Shown one piece after another: positions 20,505-30,557 of a stretch of 64,000 nt of DNA; positions within the stretch are counted from its first letter, which is position 1; every line of letters begins with the position of its first letter. Source of the DNA: Sphingosinicella sp. (GTDB lineage: Bacteria > Pseudomonadota > Alphaproteobacteria > Sphingomonadales > Sphingomonadaceae); assembly GCF_013911755.1 (NCBI RefSeq), contig NZ_JACESP010000012.1, positions 43,830 to 107,829 of the forward strand, given 5' to 3'. The notes beneath the pieces are model-generated. The model was given only the letters and a program-made list of their open reading frames with translations. It had not been told where the DNA came from and did not search any database. A program made the position numbers and the translations under genes.

Positions 20505-21167
20505 GTGGACAGTTACGAATGGAACAAGATTATCGGCTGGGTGCTCGCGGCCGCGATTGCGGTGCTTGGCCTGTCGATCCTCACGGGATTCGTCTACGCG
20601 CCCGGCCACTCCGAAACCAAGGGCTACGTCGTGGAAGGCGTCGAGGTTGAGGCCGAAGCCGGCGCGGGTGCTGCTGAAGCCGTTCAGCCGATCGCTGCGT
20701 TCCTCGCCACCGCCAACCCGGCGAAGGGCGAAGCGCAGTTCAAGAAGTGCGCCGCCTGCCACACCATCAACAAGGGCGGCGCGAACGGCCAGGGCCCGAA
20801 CCTCTACGGCATTCTCGGCGCCAAGGTCGCGCACCTCGCGGGCTTCGCCTATTCGGACGCCGTGAAGGGTCACGGCGGCAACTGGGGCTGGGACGAGCTC
20901 AGCCATTGGATCGAATCGCCGCGCAAATACATCCCGGGTAACAAGATGAGCTTCGCGGGCATCTCGAAGCCGCAGGACCGGGCTGACCTGCTCGTCTACC
21001 TCAATTCGCAGAGCGACAGCCCGCTTCCGCTACCGGCCGCGCCGGCGGTTGCCGAAGCCCCTGCCGCCGAAGCTCCGGCCGATGCGGCTGCATCGGGCGC
21101 CGCGCCCGCCGCCGGTGAACAGACTGCTGCCGTCCCGGCGGAAGCCCCCGCGGAAGCGACGCACTAA
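20505..21167 (+). CDS. Membrane-anchored c-type cytochrome (CycM-like)
   Basis: A 220-residue protein starting at a GTG four bases after a GGAGGG site. An uncleaved N-terminal helix (about residues 9-30) anchors it. The heme site CAACH is at Cys82-Cys85-His86, and the likely axial methionine is Met148 in PGNKMSF. The single class I heme domain (about 70-170) is followed by a 50-residue Ala/Pro/Glu-rich tail. It resembles the CycM/c552 type that carries electrons from the bc1 complex to terminal oxidase. The stop overlaps the convergent DUF418 gene by four bases. Its exact redox partners are not shown. Confidence 0.9.
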   Translation: MDSYEWNKIIGWVLAAAIAVLGLSILTGFVYAPGHSETKGYVVEGVEVEAEAGAGAAEAVQPIAAFLATANPAKGEAQFKKCAACHTINKGGANGQGPNLYGILGAKVAHLAGFAYSDAVKGHGGNWGWDELSHWIESPRKYIPGNKMSFAGISKPQDRADLLVYLNSQSDSPLPLPAAPAVAEAPAAEAPADAAASGAAPAAGEQTAAVPAEAPAEATH

Positions 21168-22423
21168 ATTCGCTTGAAGGCTGGGCGCTGGCCATAGGTG
21201 AGCCAGCGCCACAGCCATTCGAGCGGGCCCATGCTGAATAGCCTCAGCCACCATGTGCTGAACGCGGTCAAAACAACTGCGATGCTAAGCGCGATCAGCC
21301 AGCTCTCGCCAACAGAGATGCTGCCGTGCAGCCCGAGCGCGAAGCCTGGAAACAATAGCCACTGCGCGATCAACGTCTCGCCGATGTAGGTCGTGAGCGC
21401 CATCCGCCCCGGCGCCGCGAATATTTTCAGCACGTGCCGCCCGCGCGCGGTTTCCAGGGTCGCCAGCACCAGCCCCGCGTGCCCGATCGTGGTCGCGAGG
21501 CGCCCGATCTGGTAGGTCACCTCCGCAATCGGGATTGGAACCATGAAACCGGCCGAGACAAGCTGCTCGGTCTCGATGAGATTGATCGGAACGCCGATCG
21601 CGTAGCCCGCCAGCGCTGCCTTGAGATAGATGTCCCGCGGCAGACCCCCGCCGAGGAAACCTGCCTTGAACAGCCCGGCGCCGAGCAGCATCATCGCCAA
21701 CGCGTCGAGCGACCACCAGCTGAGCCCGGGAAGATCGTTCCATTTGATAGCGATCGTCACCTTGTAAGCGAGATTGTCGGCAAGGCTTCCCTGCCGCGCG
21801 GCTCGAGACTGCGCGTCCGCTTCCAAGTCGGGCTGGATGGCAGCCAGGTAGTCCTGCCAAGCGAGGATGCGCTCATCGTCTTCGCTTGCGCCGACTGCGA
21901 TGGCGGCTTCGGCATGTTCCCGCGTATTCATGCCTTCAACGACTGCCGCAGTGCCGATTGCAGTGATGACCGCCACCCCGCCGAGGCCGAGGCCGATGAG
22001 TGCACGCGCGGGAAGGTCCCGGAACGGATAAAGGAACAGCCCCGCGATCCCATAGATGAGCAGGATGTCGCCCGGCCACATCAGCAGATAGCCATGGATG
22101 AGCCCGAACGCGATGAGCGCGGCCATCCGGCGATAGTAGATCGAAAACGCGGACCGCCCTTCGCGTGGACGGGACGCGAGAATCACGAACCCCGCGCCAA
22201 ACAGCAATGAGAGCAGGCCGCGCATCGTGCCTTCGACGAACAGCTGCTGCAGCCACCAGACGGTGCGGTCAGCGAAACTCCAGCCGGGAATGCGGGGATC
22301 GGATTCGACGCCGGGGACGCTGCCCATGCCCCAGATGTTGAGCAGCATGATGCCAAGAATGGCGATGCCGCGCAGGACATCCAGCGCTTCGATGCGTGCC
22401 GCGCTGTCCCGCGCTTCGCCCAT
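21164..22423 (-). CDS. DUF418 (YeiB-like) multi-pass membrane protein
   Basis: A 419-residue integral membrane protein with about ten hydrophobic helices. The opening RIEALDVLRGIAILGIMLLN and the later FGAGF are typical of the DUF418/YeiB group, related to acyltransferase-3 type membrane proteins. The C-terminal DUF418 half has LTTYIGETLIAQWLLFPGFALG and ends with a GPLEWLWRWLTYG motif characteristic of the family. No function is established. It is convergent with the cytochrome gene and about 36 bases downstream of the LOG gene on the same strand. Confidence 0.88.
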   Translation of the reverse strand: MGEARDSAARIEALDVLRGIAILGIMLLNIWGMGSVPGVESDPRIPGWSFADRTVWWLQQLFVEGTMRGLLSLLFGAGFVILASRPREGRSAFSIYYRRMAALIAFGLIHGYLLMWPGDILLIYGIAGLFLYPFRDLPARALIGLGLGGVAVITAIGTAAVVEGMNTREHAEAAIAVGASEDDERILAWQDYLAAIQPDLEADAQSRAARQGSLADNLAYKVTIAIKWNDLPGLSWWSLDALAMMLLGAGLFKAGFLGGGLPRDIYLKAALAGYAIGVPINLIETEQLVSAGFMVPIPIAEVTYQIGRLATTIGHAGLVLATLETARGRHVLKIFAAPGRMALTTYIGETLIAQWLLFPGFALGLHGSISVGESWLIALSIAVVLTAFSTWWLRLFSMGPLEWLWRWLTYGQRPAFKRI

Positions 22424-22459
22424 CCCCCTCCCCGGTTCGGGCGATCGTCTACAGCCGCC

Positions 22460-23338
22460 CTAGCAGGGGCCACCCATAGCAGAAATTTCATAAAAGCCCG
22501 CCACGATTTGCCAGGCTTCCTCCGCGGTTTCCACGAAATGGAACAACGAAAGATCGTCGCGCGCGATCGTGCCCTCTTCGGCGAGTGCCTCGAAGTCGAC
22601 GATGCGTTCCCAGAACTCGCGCCCGAACAGCAGCACCGGGAACGGCTTCACCTTGCGGGTCTGGATGAGCGTAAGCGTTTCGAACAGTTCGTCGAGCGTG
22701 CCGAAACCGCCGGGGAACGCTGCCACCGCCCTCGCACGCATCAGGAAATGCATCTTTCGAAGCGCGAAGTAGTGAAACTGGAACGAAAGCGCCGGGGTCA
22801 CATACTGGTTCGGCAACTGCTCGTGTTCGAGCACGATGTTGAGCGCGACGGATTCGGCGCCGGCGTCGTGCGCACCCTTGTTCGCCGCTTCCATGATCGA
22901 AGGCCCGCCGCCCGAACAGATCACAAACTGACGTTCGCCATCCTCGCGCGGCAGCGACGAAACGAGATAGGCAAGCTTGTAGGCCTCGACATAATATTTC
23001 GCCTTGGCGCGGAGCCGCTCGGCAACCCGCTTCTCCCAGTCCGTGCGCGCCGCGGCAACGAGTGCGTCGGCGGTTTCGGGCGACGGGATGCGCGCAGAGC
23101 CGTAGAGAACGAACGTCGAGGCGATCCCGTGTTCCTGCAGGAGCATTTCGGGCTTCAGCAACTCAAGCTGGAAGCGGACGGGCCGCAGCTCATCTCGCAG
23201 CAGGAAATCGGGGTCCTGAAACGCCAATCTGTAGCTTGGATGCTCAGTCTGCGGGATTGGCGTCGTTTTGGCGGCAGCCGCCGCATCCTCTTCCGCTGAC
23301 GGGAAAGTGCGGTGCGAAACTTTGGTCTTGTCGTCCAT
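22460..23338 (-). CDS. LOG-family protein (cytokinin-phosphoribohydrolase-like)
   Basis: A 292-residue Rossmann-like protein of the LOG family, once annotated as lysine decarboxylase. The family signature PGGxGTxxE is seen in FPGGFGTLDELFE, with SGGGPSIMEAANKGA ahead of it. LOG enzymes release nucleobases from nucleoside monophosphates. The long-type bacterial members, to which this length fits, are less well characterised (PpnN-like activity is possible). The ATG at 23338 (MDDKTKVSHRTF) is chosen, since the longer form would overlap the extensin gene. Followed by DUF418. Confidence 0.85.
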   Translation of the reverse strand: MDDKTKVSHRTFPSAEEDAAAAAKTTPIPQTEHPSYRLAFQDPDFLLRDELRPVRFQLELLKPEMLLQEHGIASTFVLYGSARIPSPETADALVAAARTDWEKRVAERLRAKAKYYVEAYKLAYLVSSLPREDGERQFVICSGGGPSIMEAANKGAHDAGAESVALNIVLEHEQLPNQYVTPALSFQFHYFALRKMHFLMRARAVAAFPGGFGTLDELFETLTLIQTRKVKPFPVLLFGREFWERIVDFEALAEEGTIARDDLSLFHFVETAEEAWQIVAGFYEISAMGGPC

Positions 23339-23370
23339 CCGGGCGTCTCTAGCGCCGAAAATGCGCCGCG

Positions 23371-24003
23371 TCAGCGGCAATATGGCCCGCGGCCCATATC
23401 GAGATGGAAGTGATCCTGATGAAAGGCATCGCCGTCGGGACCGATGACGATGTTGAACCGTGCGCAGCCCGCACGGTGTGCGGCGCGCAGGAAGGACTGT
23501 TCGTCGCCCGGCCCGCGCCAGCCGGATTTCACCGCCACCGTGCGGCCGCTTGCAAGCGTGAAGCTCGCGATATCGACCGCGTTCGCGCGGGCATGTTCGG
23601 AAAGCCGCGCGCCCGGCTGGCTGTTGCGCGTGCGGCAGGCATAGGTGCCATAGCTCTGAATGCGGACGACGTCAGAGCCGAAATGATCGCGCGCCGCCGG
23701 ACGCACCCCCTCGTGCACCCAGCGGTAGAGCGATTCCGCGACCGGGCACGACACCGCCTTCAGACCCGCGACCGGCACACCGATATCGAGCAGCAACACG
23801 GCATTCTCATAGCCGCACTGGCCTTCGACGTGCGGATCGAGCCTGCGGTACTTCAGCCCCTGAATGCGGTCCAGCCGCGCGAAGCACGCGGCAGCGCTTT
23901 GGGGCTGCTGAGGGACCGGCTCGCGTCCCGAAACCGAAGGAGACCCGCCCGAACAGGCCGCTACGGCAAGGAGCGACAAGGCAGAAAGGACGCGGCCCGA
24001 CAT
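23371..24003 (-). CDS. Extensin-like family lipoprotein
   Basis: A 210-residue protein with a lipoprotein signal (SALSLLAVAAC, Cys17). It carries the extensin-like C-terminal domain found in many alphaproteobacteria, with Cys-rich blocks CSVAES-like (AVSCPVAESLYRWV), YGTYACRTRN, SEHARANAVDIASF and a final HQDHFHLDMG. The His/Asp layout resembles metallopeptidases of the D-Ala-D-Ala carboxypeptidase (VanY/MepA) type, so peptidoglycan cleavage is possible but unproven. The ATG at 24003 is set by the signal peptide. The longer reading adds 42 residues with no signal. Confidence 0.85.
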   Translation of the reverse strand: MSGRVLSALSLLAVAACSGGSPSVSGREPVPQQPQSAAACFARLDRIQGLKYRRLDPHVEGQCGYENAVLLLDIGVPVAGLKAVSCPVAESLYRWVHEGVRPAARDHFGSDVVRIQSYGTYACRTRNSQPGARLSEHARANAVDIASFTLASGRTVAVKSGWRGPGDEQSFLRAAHRAGCARFNIVIGPDGDAFHQDHFHLDMGRGPYCR

Positions 24004-24175
24004 GCGCTTCCTTTTAGCGCCGCGTCGGCGGCCCGCAACCGCGCTTGCCGCAAAAGGCCGGCTTCGTTCCGTCGCTTTTGACGGTAACGTTAACCTTGCT
24101 TCAATCCGCATAGGGAAACGTCCCATCAACCGCTCCTGAGAGAGCTAAGGAAGAGTTGCGGGGTACTGGTAGCGT

Positions 24176-25321
24176 ATGAAACGGGCGTTCTTCCCGCGGG
24201 CAGAGACTGTGCTCGACGGAATATATGTGGATCTGGTGCGCAGCCTCTACGCTGCGTTCATACCCTCCGTCATCATGACTGCCGGTTTCGCGGGAGGCGG
24301 CGTCCTGTTGGTCCGGGAAACCGGCGACATGATGCTGGCGTTCTTCGTGGCCGCGGGAATTGTCACCAGCCTGTTCCGCCTCGCTGTCGCGTTCAGCGGC
24401 CGCAAGGAAGCCTTCGATACCGGGCTCGGCGTGGAGCGTGCGCAGCATCTCGAACGCTGGTTCTCCATCTCCTATCTGGCTTTCGCCGCCTGCCTCGGCG
24501 CGTTTGGCGCGCGCGTGTTCATGCTGCCTGCGACGGGCGCACACCTGCTTACCGTTGCGCTGCTGGTCGGCTATGGGGCCGGCGTTGCCGCCGGTATCGC
24601 GCTCCGTCCGCGTCTCGCCATCGCGAGCATGTTCATCGGCCTTCTCCCCGGCATCTTATCCGCCTTCATGGTGCCGAACGAGATTTACTGGGCAACGGCA
24701 GCGATGATGACTGCGCTACTCGGCGGCGGCATCCGCAGCCTTCGCGATCGTTACCATTTTACGGTGCGGGAGATCAGCCGGCGCATCACGTTCGCCAATC
24801 TCGCACGGATCGACGGGCTCACTGCCCTTCCCAACCGCCTCGCACTGAGGGAATGGTTCGAGGAGCAGGTGACGCTCAATCCGCGCGCGGGGATGGTAGC
24901 CGTGCATTGCCTGGATCTCGATGGATTCAAGACCATCAACGATCAGCTCGGCCATCCCGTGGGCGATGCACTTCTGGCAGCGGTCGGCAAGCGCCTCGCT
25001 TACATCATCCGCGACTCCGACATAGCCGCCCGGCTGGGGGGCGATGAGTTCGCCATCGTTCAGTGCGGGATGAAGCACCCGGAAGAAGCTGCCGTGCTCG
25101 CACGCCGCATCGAAGCGGCCATCCGTCAGCCATTCCGGCTCGGCGGGCAGGTCGCCAAGGTTTCGACCTGCATCGGCTATGCCGTTTCGGAAAACCGCGC
25201 CGACGACCTCGAGCCGCTCATCAGTCGCGCGGACGAAGCGCTGTATATCGCCAAGCGCCGCGGTGGCGGCATCGCGGCGCAGATTGACGACGAACCGCGC
25301 AAAGTCCCTGCGGCCGCCTAG
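24176..25321 (+). CDS. Membrane-bound diguanylate cyclase (GGDEF)
   Basis: A 381-residue protein with five or six N-terminal membrane helices (about residues 25-195) and a C-terminal GGDEF domain that makes cyclic di-GMP. The domain opens [17 protein letters not shown], and the active site GGDEF is at residues 288-292. The inhibitory I-site RDSD (279-282) lies exactly five residues upstream, so product feedback is expected. No EAL domain is present. The sensory part has no recognisable ligand domain. The stop overlaps the convergent L-lactate dehydrogenase gene by four bases. Confidence 0.94.
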   Translation: MKRAFFPRAETVLDGIYVDLVRSLYAAFIPSVIMTAGFAGGGVLLVRETGDMMLAFFVAAGIVTSLFRLAVAFSGRKEAFDTGLGVERAQHLERWFSISYLAFAACLGAFGARVFMLPATGAHLLTVALLVGYGAGVAAGIALRPRLAIASMFIGLLPGILSAFMVPNEIYWATAAMMTALLGGGIRSLRDRYHFTVREISRRITFANLARIDGLTALPNRLALREWFEEQVTLNPRAGMVAVHCLDLDGFKTINDQLGHPVGDALLAAVGKRLAYIIRDSDIAARLGGDEFAIVQCGMKHPEEAAVLARRIEAAIRQPFRLGGQVAKVSTCIGYAVSENRADDLEPLISRADEALYIAKRRGGGIAAQIDDEPRKVPAAA

Positions 25322-26466
25322 CGGAAACGCAGGTTCTCGCGCGACAGGTCAGCAAGCGACTGCGCACCCATCAGCTTCATGTCCCGCTCGATCTCGGCGC
25401 GCAGCTTTCCGAGCACGCGTTCGACGCCCGGCTGGCCGGCCGCCGCGAGCGCGTAAAGATAGAGCCGTCCACCCGAAACCGCCTTTGCGCCGAGCGACAA
25501 TGCCTTCAGCACATGGGTGCCGCGACGGACACCACCATCGAGAATCACCTCCAGCCGGTCGCCCACGGCATCGACAATCTCGGCGAGTTGGTCGAACGGG
25601 GCACGCGACCCGTCGAGCTGCCGTCCGCCGTGGTTGGAGATCATGATCGCGCTCGCCCCGATGTCGATCGCCCGGCGCGCGCATTCCACCGACATCACGC
25701 CCTTCAGGCAAAACGGCCCGCCCCATTCGGCGCGAATCGCCTCCGCGGCTTTCCAGTCCATCGTCTGGTCGAGCAATGAGGTGAAATATTCGCTCACCGT
25801 CACCGCCGCGTTGCTACCCTGCCGGATATGATTCTTGAGGTTCGGAAGCTCGAAACGCTCGCGCAGCAGGTAGTTCAGCGTCCACGATGGATGCGTCGCG
25901 AAGCTGAGCAGGCTGGAGGGCGTCAGCTTCGGCGGTGTGGTGAAGCCCGTACGGAAATCGCGCTCCCGGTTGCCGCCGACGATCGTGTCCACGGTGAGCG
26001 CCAGCGCATCGAACCCGGCCGCCTTCGCAGCCTGAATCATGTCCCGGTTAATGGCCCGGTCCTTGTGATAGTAGAACTGGAATAGCTTCGGGGTAGAGAT
26101 CGTGCGTCCGATCTCCTCAAGACTGACGGTCGCAAGGCTGGAGATTCCGCAGAACGTCCCGAACTTTTCCGCCGCGCGCGCCACCGCACGTTCGCCATCG
26201 TGATGGAACAGGCGCTGGAGCGCTGTCGGCGAGAGGAACAGCGGCATTTCGATGCGCTTGCCGAACAACGTGGTGGACATGTCCACCGTTTCCACACCGG
26301 CGAGAACGCGCGGCACCAGGTCGCAGTCATTGAACGCCGCGGTGCTCCGCGCGAGTGTAATCTCGTCGTCCGCGGCGCCGTCGATGTAGTGGAATACGGG
26401 CGCGGGCAGGCGCTTTTTCGCGAGTTTGCGGAAATCCGCGATATTGTGACAATCATTGAGACGCAT
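25318..26466 (-). CDS. lldD: FMN-dependent L-lactate dehydrogenase (alpha-hydroxyacid oxidase family)
   Basis: A 382-residue TIM-barrel flavoenzyme that oxidises L-lactate to pyruvate and feeds electrons to quinone. Family blocks: [19 protein letters not shown] near the N-terminus, [16 protein letters not shown], the FMN lysine in [10 protein letters not shown], and the active-site histidine in [14 protein letters not shown] followed by [16 protein letters not shown]. The ATG at 26466 ([16 protein letters not shown]) is the standard N-terminus. The 90 extra residues of the longest reading are not part of it. Lactate is the likeliest substrate, but related 2-hydroxyacids cannot be excluded. 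Confidence 0.9.
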   Translation of the reverse strand: MRLNDCHNIADFRKLAKKRLPAPVFHYIDGAADDEITLARSTAAFNDCDLVPRVLAGVETVDMSTTLFGKRIEMPLFLSPTALQRLFHHDGERAVARAAEKFGTFCGISSLATVSLEEIGRTISTPKLFQFYYHKDRAINRDMIQAAKAAGFDALALTVDTIVGGNRERDFRTGFTTPPKLTPSSLLSFATHPSWTLNYLLRERFELPNLKNHIRQGSNAAVTVSEYFTSLLDQTMDWKAAEAIRAEWGGPFCLKGVMSVECARRAIDIGASAIMISNHGGRQLDGSRAPFDQLAEIVDAVGDRLEVILDGGVRRGTHVLKALSLGAKAVSGGRLYLYALAAAGQPGVERVLGKLRAEIERDMKLMGAQSLADLSRENLRFR

Positions 26467-26531
26467 GGCGCACTCCCCCCGACGTGATGGCCCGCCTGTA
26501 GCATCGGGATGCCTTGCCACAAAATGGCCAT

Positions 26532-26559
26532 TTGACTCTCTCCCGCGCATCTCTATGAG
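26532..26559 (+). promoter_or_regulatory. Probable sigma-70 promoter of serC-serA
   Basis: TTGACT (26532-26537), 16 bases, then TATGAG (26554-26559), about 55 bases before the serC ATG. A strong GAGGAGAG ribosome site follows. The boxes match the vegetative consensus at five and four of six positions. Confidence 0.45.
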
Positions 26560-26613
26560 CGGCGGCGGGCCACGCCGTCCCAACGCGGCGCGCGCTCTCT
26601 GTGAGGAGAGATT

Positions 26614-27750
26614 ATGACTGACGTTACCAAGCCGGGCATCCTGCCCGCACGCCCCCAGTTTTCGTCCGGCCCGTGCGCCAAGCGCCCCGGATGGGACCCT
26701 ACCAAATTCAATCTCGACGTGCTCGGCCGCTCGCATCGCGCCAAGCTCGGCAAGGCGCGCCTGAAGCTCGCCATCGACCTCACTCGCAAGGTGCTGGGCG
26801 TGCCGGACGACTACCGCATCGGTATCGTCCCCGCCTCGGACACCGGCGCGGTCGAGATGGCGATGTGGTCGATGCTCGGCGCCCGCCCGGTTACCTGCCT
26901 CGCATGGGAGAGCTTCGGTGAAGGCTGGGTAACGGACGCAGTCAAGCAGCTGAAGCTGAACCCCACGGTTCTCAAAGCGCCCTACGGCGAACTACCGGAC
27001 CTCAAGGCCGTCGACTTCGCAAGCGACGTGATCTTCACGTGGAATGGTACCACCTCGGGCGTCCGCGCGCCGAACGGCGACTGGATTCCGGCGGACCGCG
27101 AAGGCCTCACCTTTGCCGACGCCACGTCCGGCGCCTTCGCTCAGGACCTGCCGTGGGACAAGCTCGATGTCACCACCTTTTCGTGGCAGAAGGTGCTCGG
27201 CGGCGAAGGCGGGCACGGCGTGCTCATCCTCTCCCCGCGCGCGGTCGAGCGGCTTGAAACCTACACGCCCGCATGGCCGCTGCCGAAGATCTTCCGCATG
27301 ACCAAGGGCGGCAAGCTCATCGAAGGCATTTTCACCGGCGAGACGATCAACACGCCGTCGATGCTCTGCGTCGAGGACTATATCGATGCGCTCGAATGGG
27401 CGGATGGGCTCGGCGGCTGGAAGGCCCTCGCCGCCCGCGCCGACGCCAATGCCGCCGCGCTCAATGCGTGGGTGGAAAAGACGCCGTGGATCGAAAACCT
27501 CGCGGTTGATCCCGCCACGCGGTCGAACACCAGCGTCTGCCTGAAAATCACGGACCCGCGCGCCGACGCGGAAACGCCGAAAAAGATCGCCTCGCTCCTG
27601 GAAAAGGAAAACGCGGCGCTCGACATCAACGGCTACCGCGATGCGCCCGCAGGCCTCCGCATCTGGTGCGGCGCCACTGTGGAGACCGCCGATATCGAGG
27701 CGCTGACGCCGTGGCTCGACTGGGCGTTCGAAACCGTCATCTCCCAATAA
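26614..27750 (+). CDS. serC: Phosphoserine aminotransferase
   Basis: A 378-residue PLP enzyme for the second step of serine synthesis, converting 3-phosphohydroxypyruvate to phosphoserine. It is of the alphaproteobacterial type that begins [22 protein letters not shown]. The PLP lysine is in [20 protein letters not shown], and the substrate-phosphate region [20 protein letters not shown] is typical. The start ATG follows a strong GAGGAGAG. serA begins 43 bases downstream, so the first two steps of serine synthesis form one operon. Confidence 0.97.
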   Translation: MTDVTKPGILPARPQFSSGPCAKRPGWDPTKFNLDVLGRSHRAKLGKARLKLAIDLTRKVLGVPDDYRIGIVPASDTGAVEMAMWSMLGARPVTCLAWESFGEGWVTDAVKQLKLNPTVLKAPYGELPDLKAVDFASDVIFTWNGTTSGVRAPNGDWIPADREGLTFADATSGAFAQDLPWDKLDVTTFSWQKVLGGEGGHGVLILSPRAVERLETYTPAWPLPKIFRMTKGGKLIEGIFTGETINTPSMLCVEDYIDALEWADGLGGWKALAARADANAAALNAWVEKTPWIENLAVDPATRSNTSVCLKITDPRADAETPKKIASLLEKENAALDINGYRDAPAGLRIWCGATVETADIEALTPWLDWAFETVISQ

Positions 27751-27793
27751 CCGTCACCGGCTCTGCCGACCATTGACGACGAAAGGCACCACC

Positions 27794-29371
27794 ATGCCCA
27801 AGGTTCTGATTTCCGATAAAATGTCCCCGAAGGCCGCCGCCATCTTCAAGGAGCGCGGCGTCGACTTCGATGAGAAACCCGGCCTGACCAAGGACGAGCT
27901 GAAGGCGATCATCGGCCAGTACGACGGCCTCGCCATCCGCTCCGCCACCAAGGTGACTGCCGACATCCTCGAAGCCGCGACCAACCTGAAGGTCGTCGGC
28001 CGCGCCGGAATCGGGGTCGACAACGTCGATATCCCCGCCGCTTCGGCGAAGGGCGTCGTCGTGATGAACACGCCGTTCGGCAACTCGATCACCACCGCCG
28101 AGCACGCCATCGCGCTGATGTTCGCGCTCGCCCGCCAGCTTCCTGAGGCGGACGCCTCCACGCAGGCCGGAAAGTGGGAGAAGAACCGCTTCATGGGTGT
28201 CGAGGTCACGGGCAAGACACTCGGCCTGATTGGTGCGGGGAACATCGGCTCGATCGTCGCCGAGCGCGCGCTGGGCCTCAAGATGAAGGTCGTCGCCTAT
28301 GATCCGTTCCTGACGCCGGAACGCGCCGAGGACATCGGTATCGAGAAGGTGGAGCTGGACCAGCTCCTCGCCCGTGCCGACTTCATCACGCTGCACACGC
28401 CGCTCACCGATTCGACGCGCAATATCCTCAGCCGCGAGAACCTGCTGAAGACCAAGAAAGGCGTGCGCATCATCAACTGCGCCCGCGGCGGCCTCATCGA
28501 CGAGGCAGCGCTCAAGGAACTGCTCGATTCGGGCCACATCGCCGGCGCCGCGCTCGACGTGTTCGTGAACGAACCCGCGCACGAAAGCCCACTTTTCGGC
28601 ACGCCCGGCTTCATCTCCACCCCGCACCTCGGCGCGTCCACGGACGAGGCGCAGGTGAACGTCGCCATCCAGGTCGCCGAGCAGATCTCCGACTTCCTGC
28701 TTTCGGGCGCCGTCACCAACGCGCTCAACGTGCCGTCGCTCTCCGCCGAGGAAGCACCGAAGGTTCGCCCCTATATCGAGCTTGCCGAAAAGCTCGGGCT
28801 GCTTGCGGGCCAGCTCGCCAAGGGCGCGATCAGCCACGTCACCGTCGAGGTGGAAGGCGCCGCTGCCGAGCTCAACATCAAGCCGATCACCAGCGCCGTC
28901 ATTACCGGCCTGATGCGCCCGATTTCGGACACGGTGAACATGGTTAACGCTGTTCACATTGCCCGCGAGCGCGACATCGGAATCGCGGAAGTCCGCCACG
29001 AACGCGAGACGGACTATCACACGCTGCTGCGCGTGACGGTGAAGACCGAGGACGGCGAACGCTCCGTCGCGGGCACACTGTTCGGCATGAAGCGCCCGCG
29101 CCTTGTCGAACTGTTCGGCATCAAGGTCGAGGCCGACCTCGACGGATCGATGCTGTTCATCGCCAACGAGGACAAGCCGGGCTTCATCGGCAAGGTCGGC
29201 AGCGCACTCGGCGAGGCCGGGGTCAATATTGGCACCTTCCACCTCGGCCGCCGCGGCCAGGGCGGCGAGGCGATCCTGCTGCTGTCGGTCGACGGCGCCA
29301 TCTCCGATCCGCTACTCTGGTCAATCTGCAAACTCGACGGCGTGAAGGACGTTAAAGCCCTTCGCTTCTAA
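27794..29371 (+). CDS. serA: D-3-phosphoglycerate dehydrogenase
   Basis: A 525-residue NAD-dependent enzyme for the first committed step of serine synthesis. It is the long type: a nucleotide-binding/substrate pair (about residues 1-315) with TLGLIGAGNIGSIVAERALG and the catalytic block ISTPHLGASTDEAQ, an intervening domain (about 320-450), and a C-terminal ACT domain (about 452-525, LFIANEDKPGFIGKVGSALG). The ACT domain often binds serine as inhibitor. The ATG at 27794 (MPKVLISDKM) is used, as seven residues upstream are not conserved in the family. Second gene after serC. Confidence 0.97.
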   Translation: MPKVLISDKMSPKAAAIFKERGVDFDEKPGLTKDELKAIIGQYDGLAIRSATKVTADILEAATNLKVVGRAGIGVDNVDIPAASAKGVVVMNTPFGNSITTAEHAIALMFALARQLPEADASTQAGKWEKNRFMGVEVTGKTLGLIGAGNIGSIVAERALGLKMKVVAYDPFLTPERAEDIGIEKVELDQLLARADFITLHTPLTDSTRNILSRENLLKTKKGVRIINCARGGLIDEAALKELLDSGHIAGAALDVFVNEPAHESPLFGTPGFISTPHLGASTDEAQVNVAIQVAEQISDFLLSGAVTNALNVPSLSAEEAPKVRPYIELAEKLGLLAGQLAKGAISHVTVEVEGAAAELNIKPITSAVITGLMRPISDTVNMVNAVHIARERDIGIAEVRHERETDYHTLLRVTVKTEDGERSVAGTLFGMKRPRLVELFGIKVEADLDGSMLFIANEDKPGFIGKVGSALGEAGVNIGTFHLGRRGQGGEAILLLSVDGAISDPLLWSICKLDGVKDVKALRF

Positions 29372-29381
29372 GTAACGGTAT

Positions 29382-29411
29382 GCGCGGCCCGAACCTTGTT
29401 TCGGGCCGCGC
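29382..29411 (+). terminator. 12-bp perfect hairpin between serA and hisZ
   Basis: The arms at 29382-29393 and 29400-29411 are exact reverse complements around CCTTGT. The hairpin begins 10 bases after the serA stop and ends 22 bases before the hisZ start. The position suits a terminator of serC-serA, but no U-tract follows, so it may only stabilise or attenuate the transcript. Confidence 0.5.
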
Positions 29412-29433
29412 GCGCCGCTAGAGCCGGGCTACC

Positions 29434-30552
29434 ATGACCGATCCTATCTCCAAGGGCCTGCTCCCCGAAGGCTTCCGCGACCGCCTGCCTCCGCAGGCCG
29501 AAGCAGCGGCGGACCTGCTCCGCACGCTGCTGGACAGCGTCTCGGCGCATGGCTACGAGCGCGTCTCGCCGCCGCTCGTGGAGTTCGAGGATAGCCTCGT
29601 CACCCGCCTCTCCTCCGCCCGGCCGCAGGATCTGCTGCGCTTCGTCGATCCCCTTTCGCAGCGCACGCTCGCGCTTCGCCCCGATATCACCGCGCAGGTC
29701 GGCCGCATCGCCGCGACGCGCATGGCGCACATCGCGCGCCCCCTACGCCTTGCCTACGGCGGCCCCGTGCTCCGCGTGCGCCCGGCACAGGTCGGGCCGC
29801 AGCGCGAGGCGATGCAGATGGGCGCCGAACTCATCGGCTCGGATCACGTCGACGCCGTCGCGGAACTGCTCGGCATTGCGCTCGAAGCGCTGTCTGCGGC
29901 GGGCCTTGCCGACATGTCGGTGGATCTCACCCTGCCCGATCTCGTCGGCACGCTCGCATCGGGCCCTTGGCCCGTCACCACGCCGCTCGCCGATGTACAG
30001 ACCGCGCTCGACGGCAAGGACGCTGCGGCACTTCAGGGCTTGGACGCATCGCGATACAGCGCGCTCATCGAGGCGGCCGGACCTGCCGAATCAGCGCTCA
30101 CGCGATTGAAGTCACTCAACGCAGGCGGCGCGCTCGACACGCGCATCGCCGGCCTCGAACGACTGGTGGCCACGGCCGCGCCACACGCCGCCGTCACCAT
30201 CGACCCGACCGAACGCCACGGCTTCGAATATCAGACATGGATCGGCTTTTCGGTGTTCGCGGCAGGCGTGCGCGGCGAAGTCGGCCGCGGCGGCACCTAT
30301 CTCGTCCGCCATCCCGGCGGCGGCGAGGAAGCCGCGGTGGGTTTCTCGCTCTATGTCGACGGCCTCGTCGATGCGGGCCTCGGCGCCTCCCGCCGGCGCC
30401 GCCTGTTCGTGCCGCTCGATACCGATTCGGAAGTGAGCGCCAAACTGCGCACCGAAGGCTGGACGACGGTCTCCGCGCTTACGGATGCCGACACGCCAAA
30501 GCGGCTGCGCTGCGACTATACGCTCGACGGCGAGGAACTCATCAAGCTCTGA
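29434..30552 (+). CDS. hisZ: ATP phosphoribosyltransferase regulatory subunit HisZ
   Basis: A 372-residue paralogue of histidyl-tRNA synthetase that lacks the anticodon domain and activates the short form of HisG, the first enzyme of histidine synthesis. It opens with LLPEGFRDRLPPQAEAAADL. The class II aaRS core is recognisable (YERVSPPLVEFEDSL and LRPDITAQVGRIAATRM), and motif 3 is degenerate (HPGGGEEAAVGFSLYVDGLVDAGLG). hisG is not adjacent in the window. The next plus-strand gene is purA, a frequent neighbour in sphingomonads. Confidence 0.92.
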   Translation: MTDPISKGLLPEGFRDRLPPQAEAAADLLRTLLDSVSAHGYERVSPPLVEFEDSLVTRLSSARPQDLLRFVDPLSQRTLALRPDITAQVGRIAATRMAHIARPLRLAYGGPVLRVRPAQVGPQREAMQMGAELIGSDHVDAVAELLGIALEALSAAGLADMSVDLTLPDLVGTLASGPWPVTTPLADVQTALDGKDAAALQGLDASRYSALIEAAGPAESALTRLKSLNAGGALDTRIAGLERLVATAAPHAAVTIDPTERHGFEYQTWIGFSVFAAGVRGEVGRGGTYLVRHPGGGEEAAVGFSLYVDGLVDAGLGASRRRRLFVPLDTDSEVSAKLRTEGWTTVSALTDADTPKRLRCDYTLDGEELIKL

Positions 30553-30557
30553 GGGTC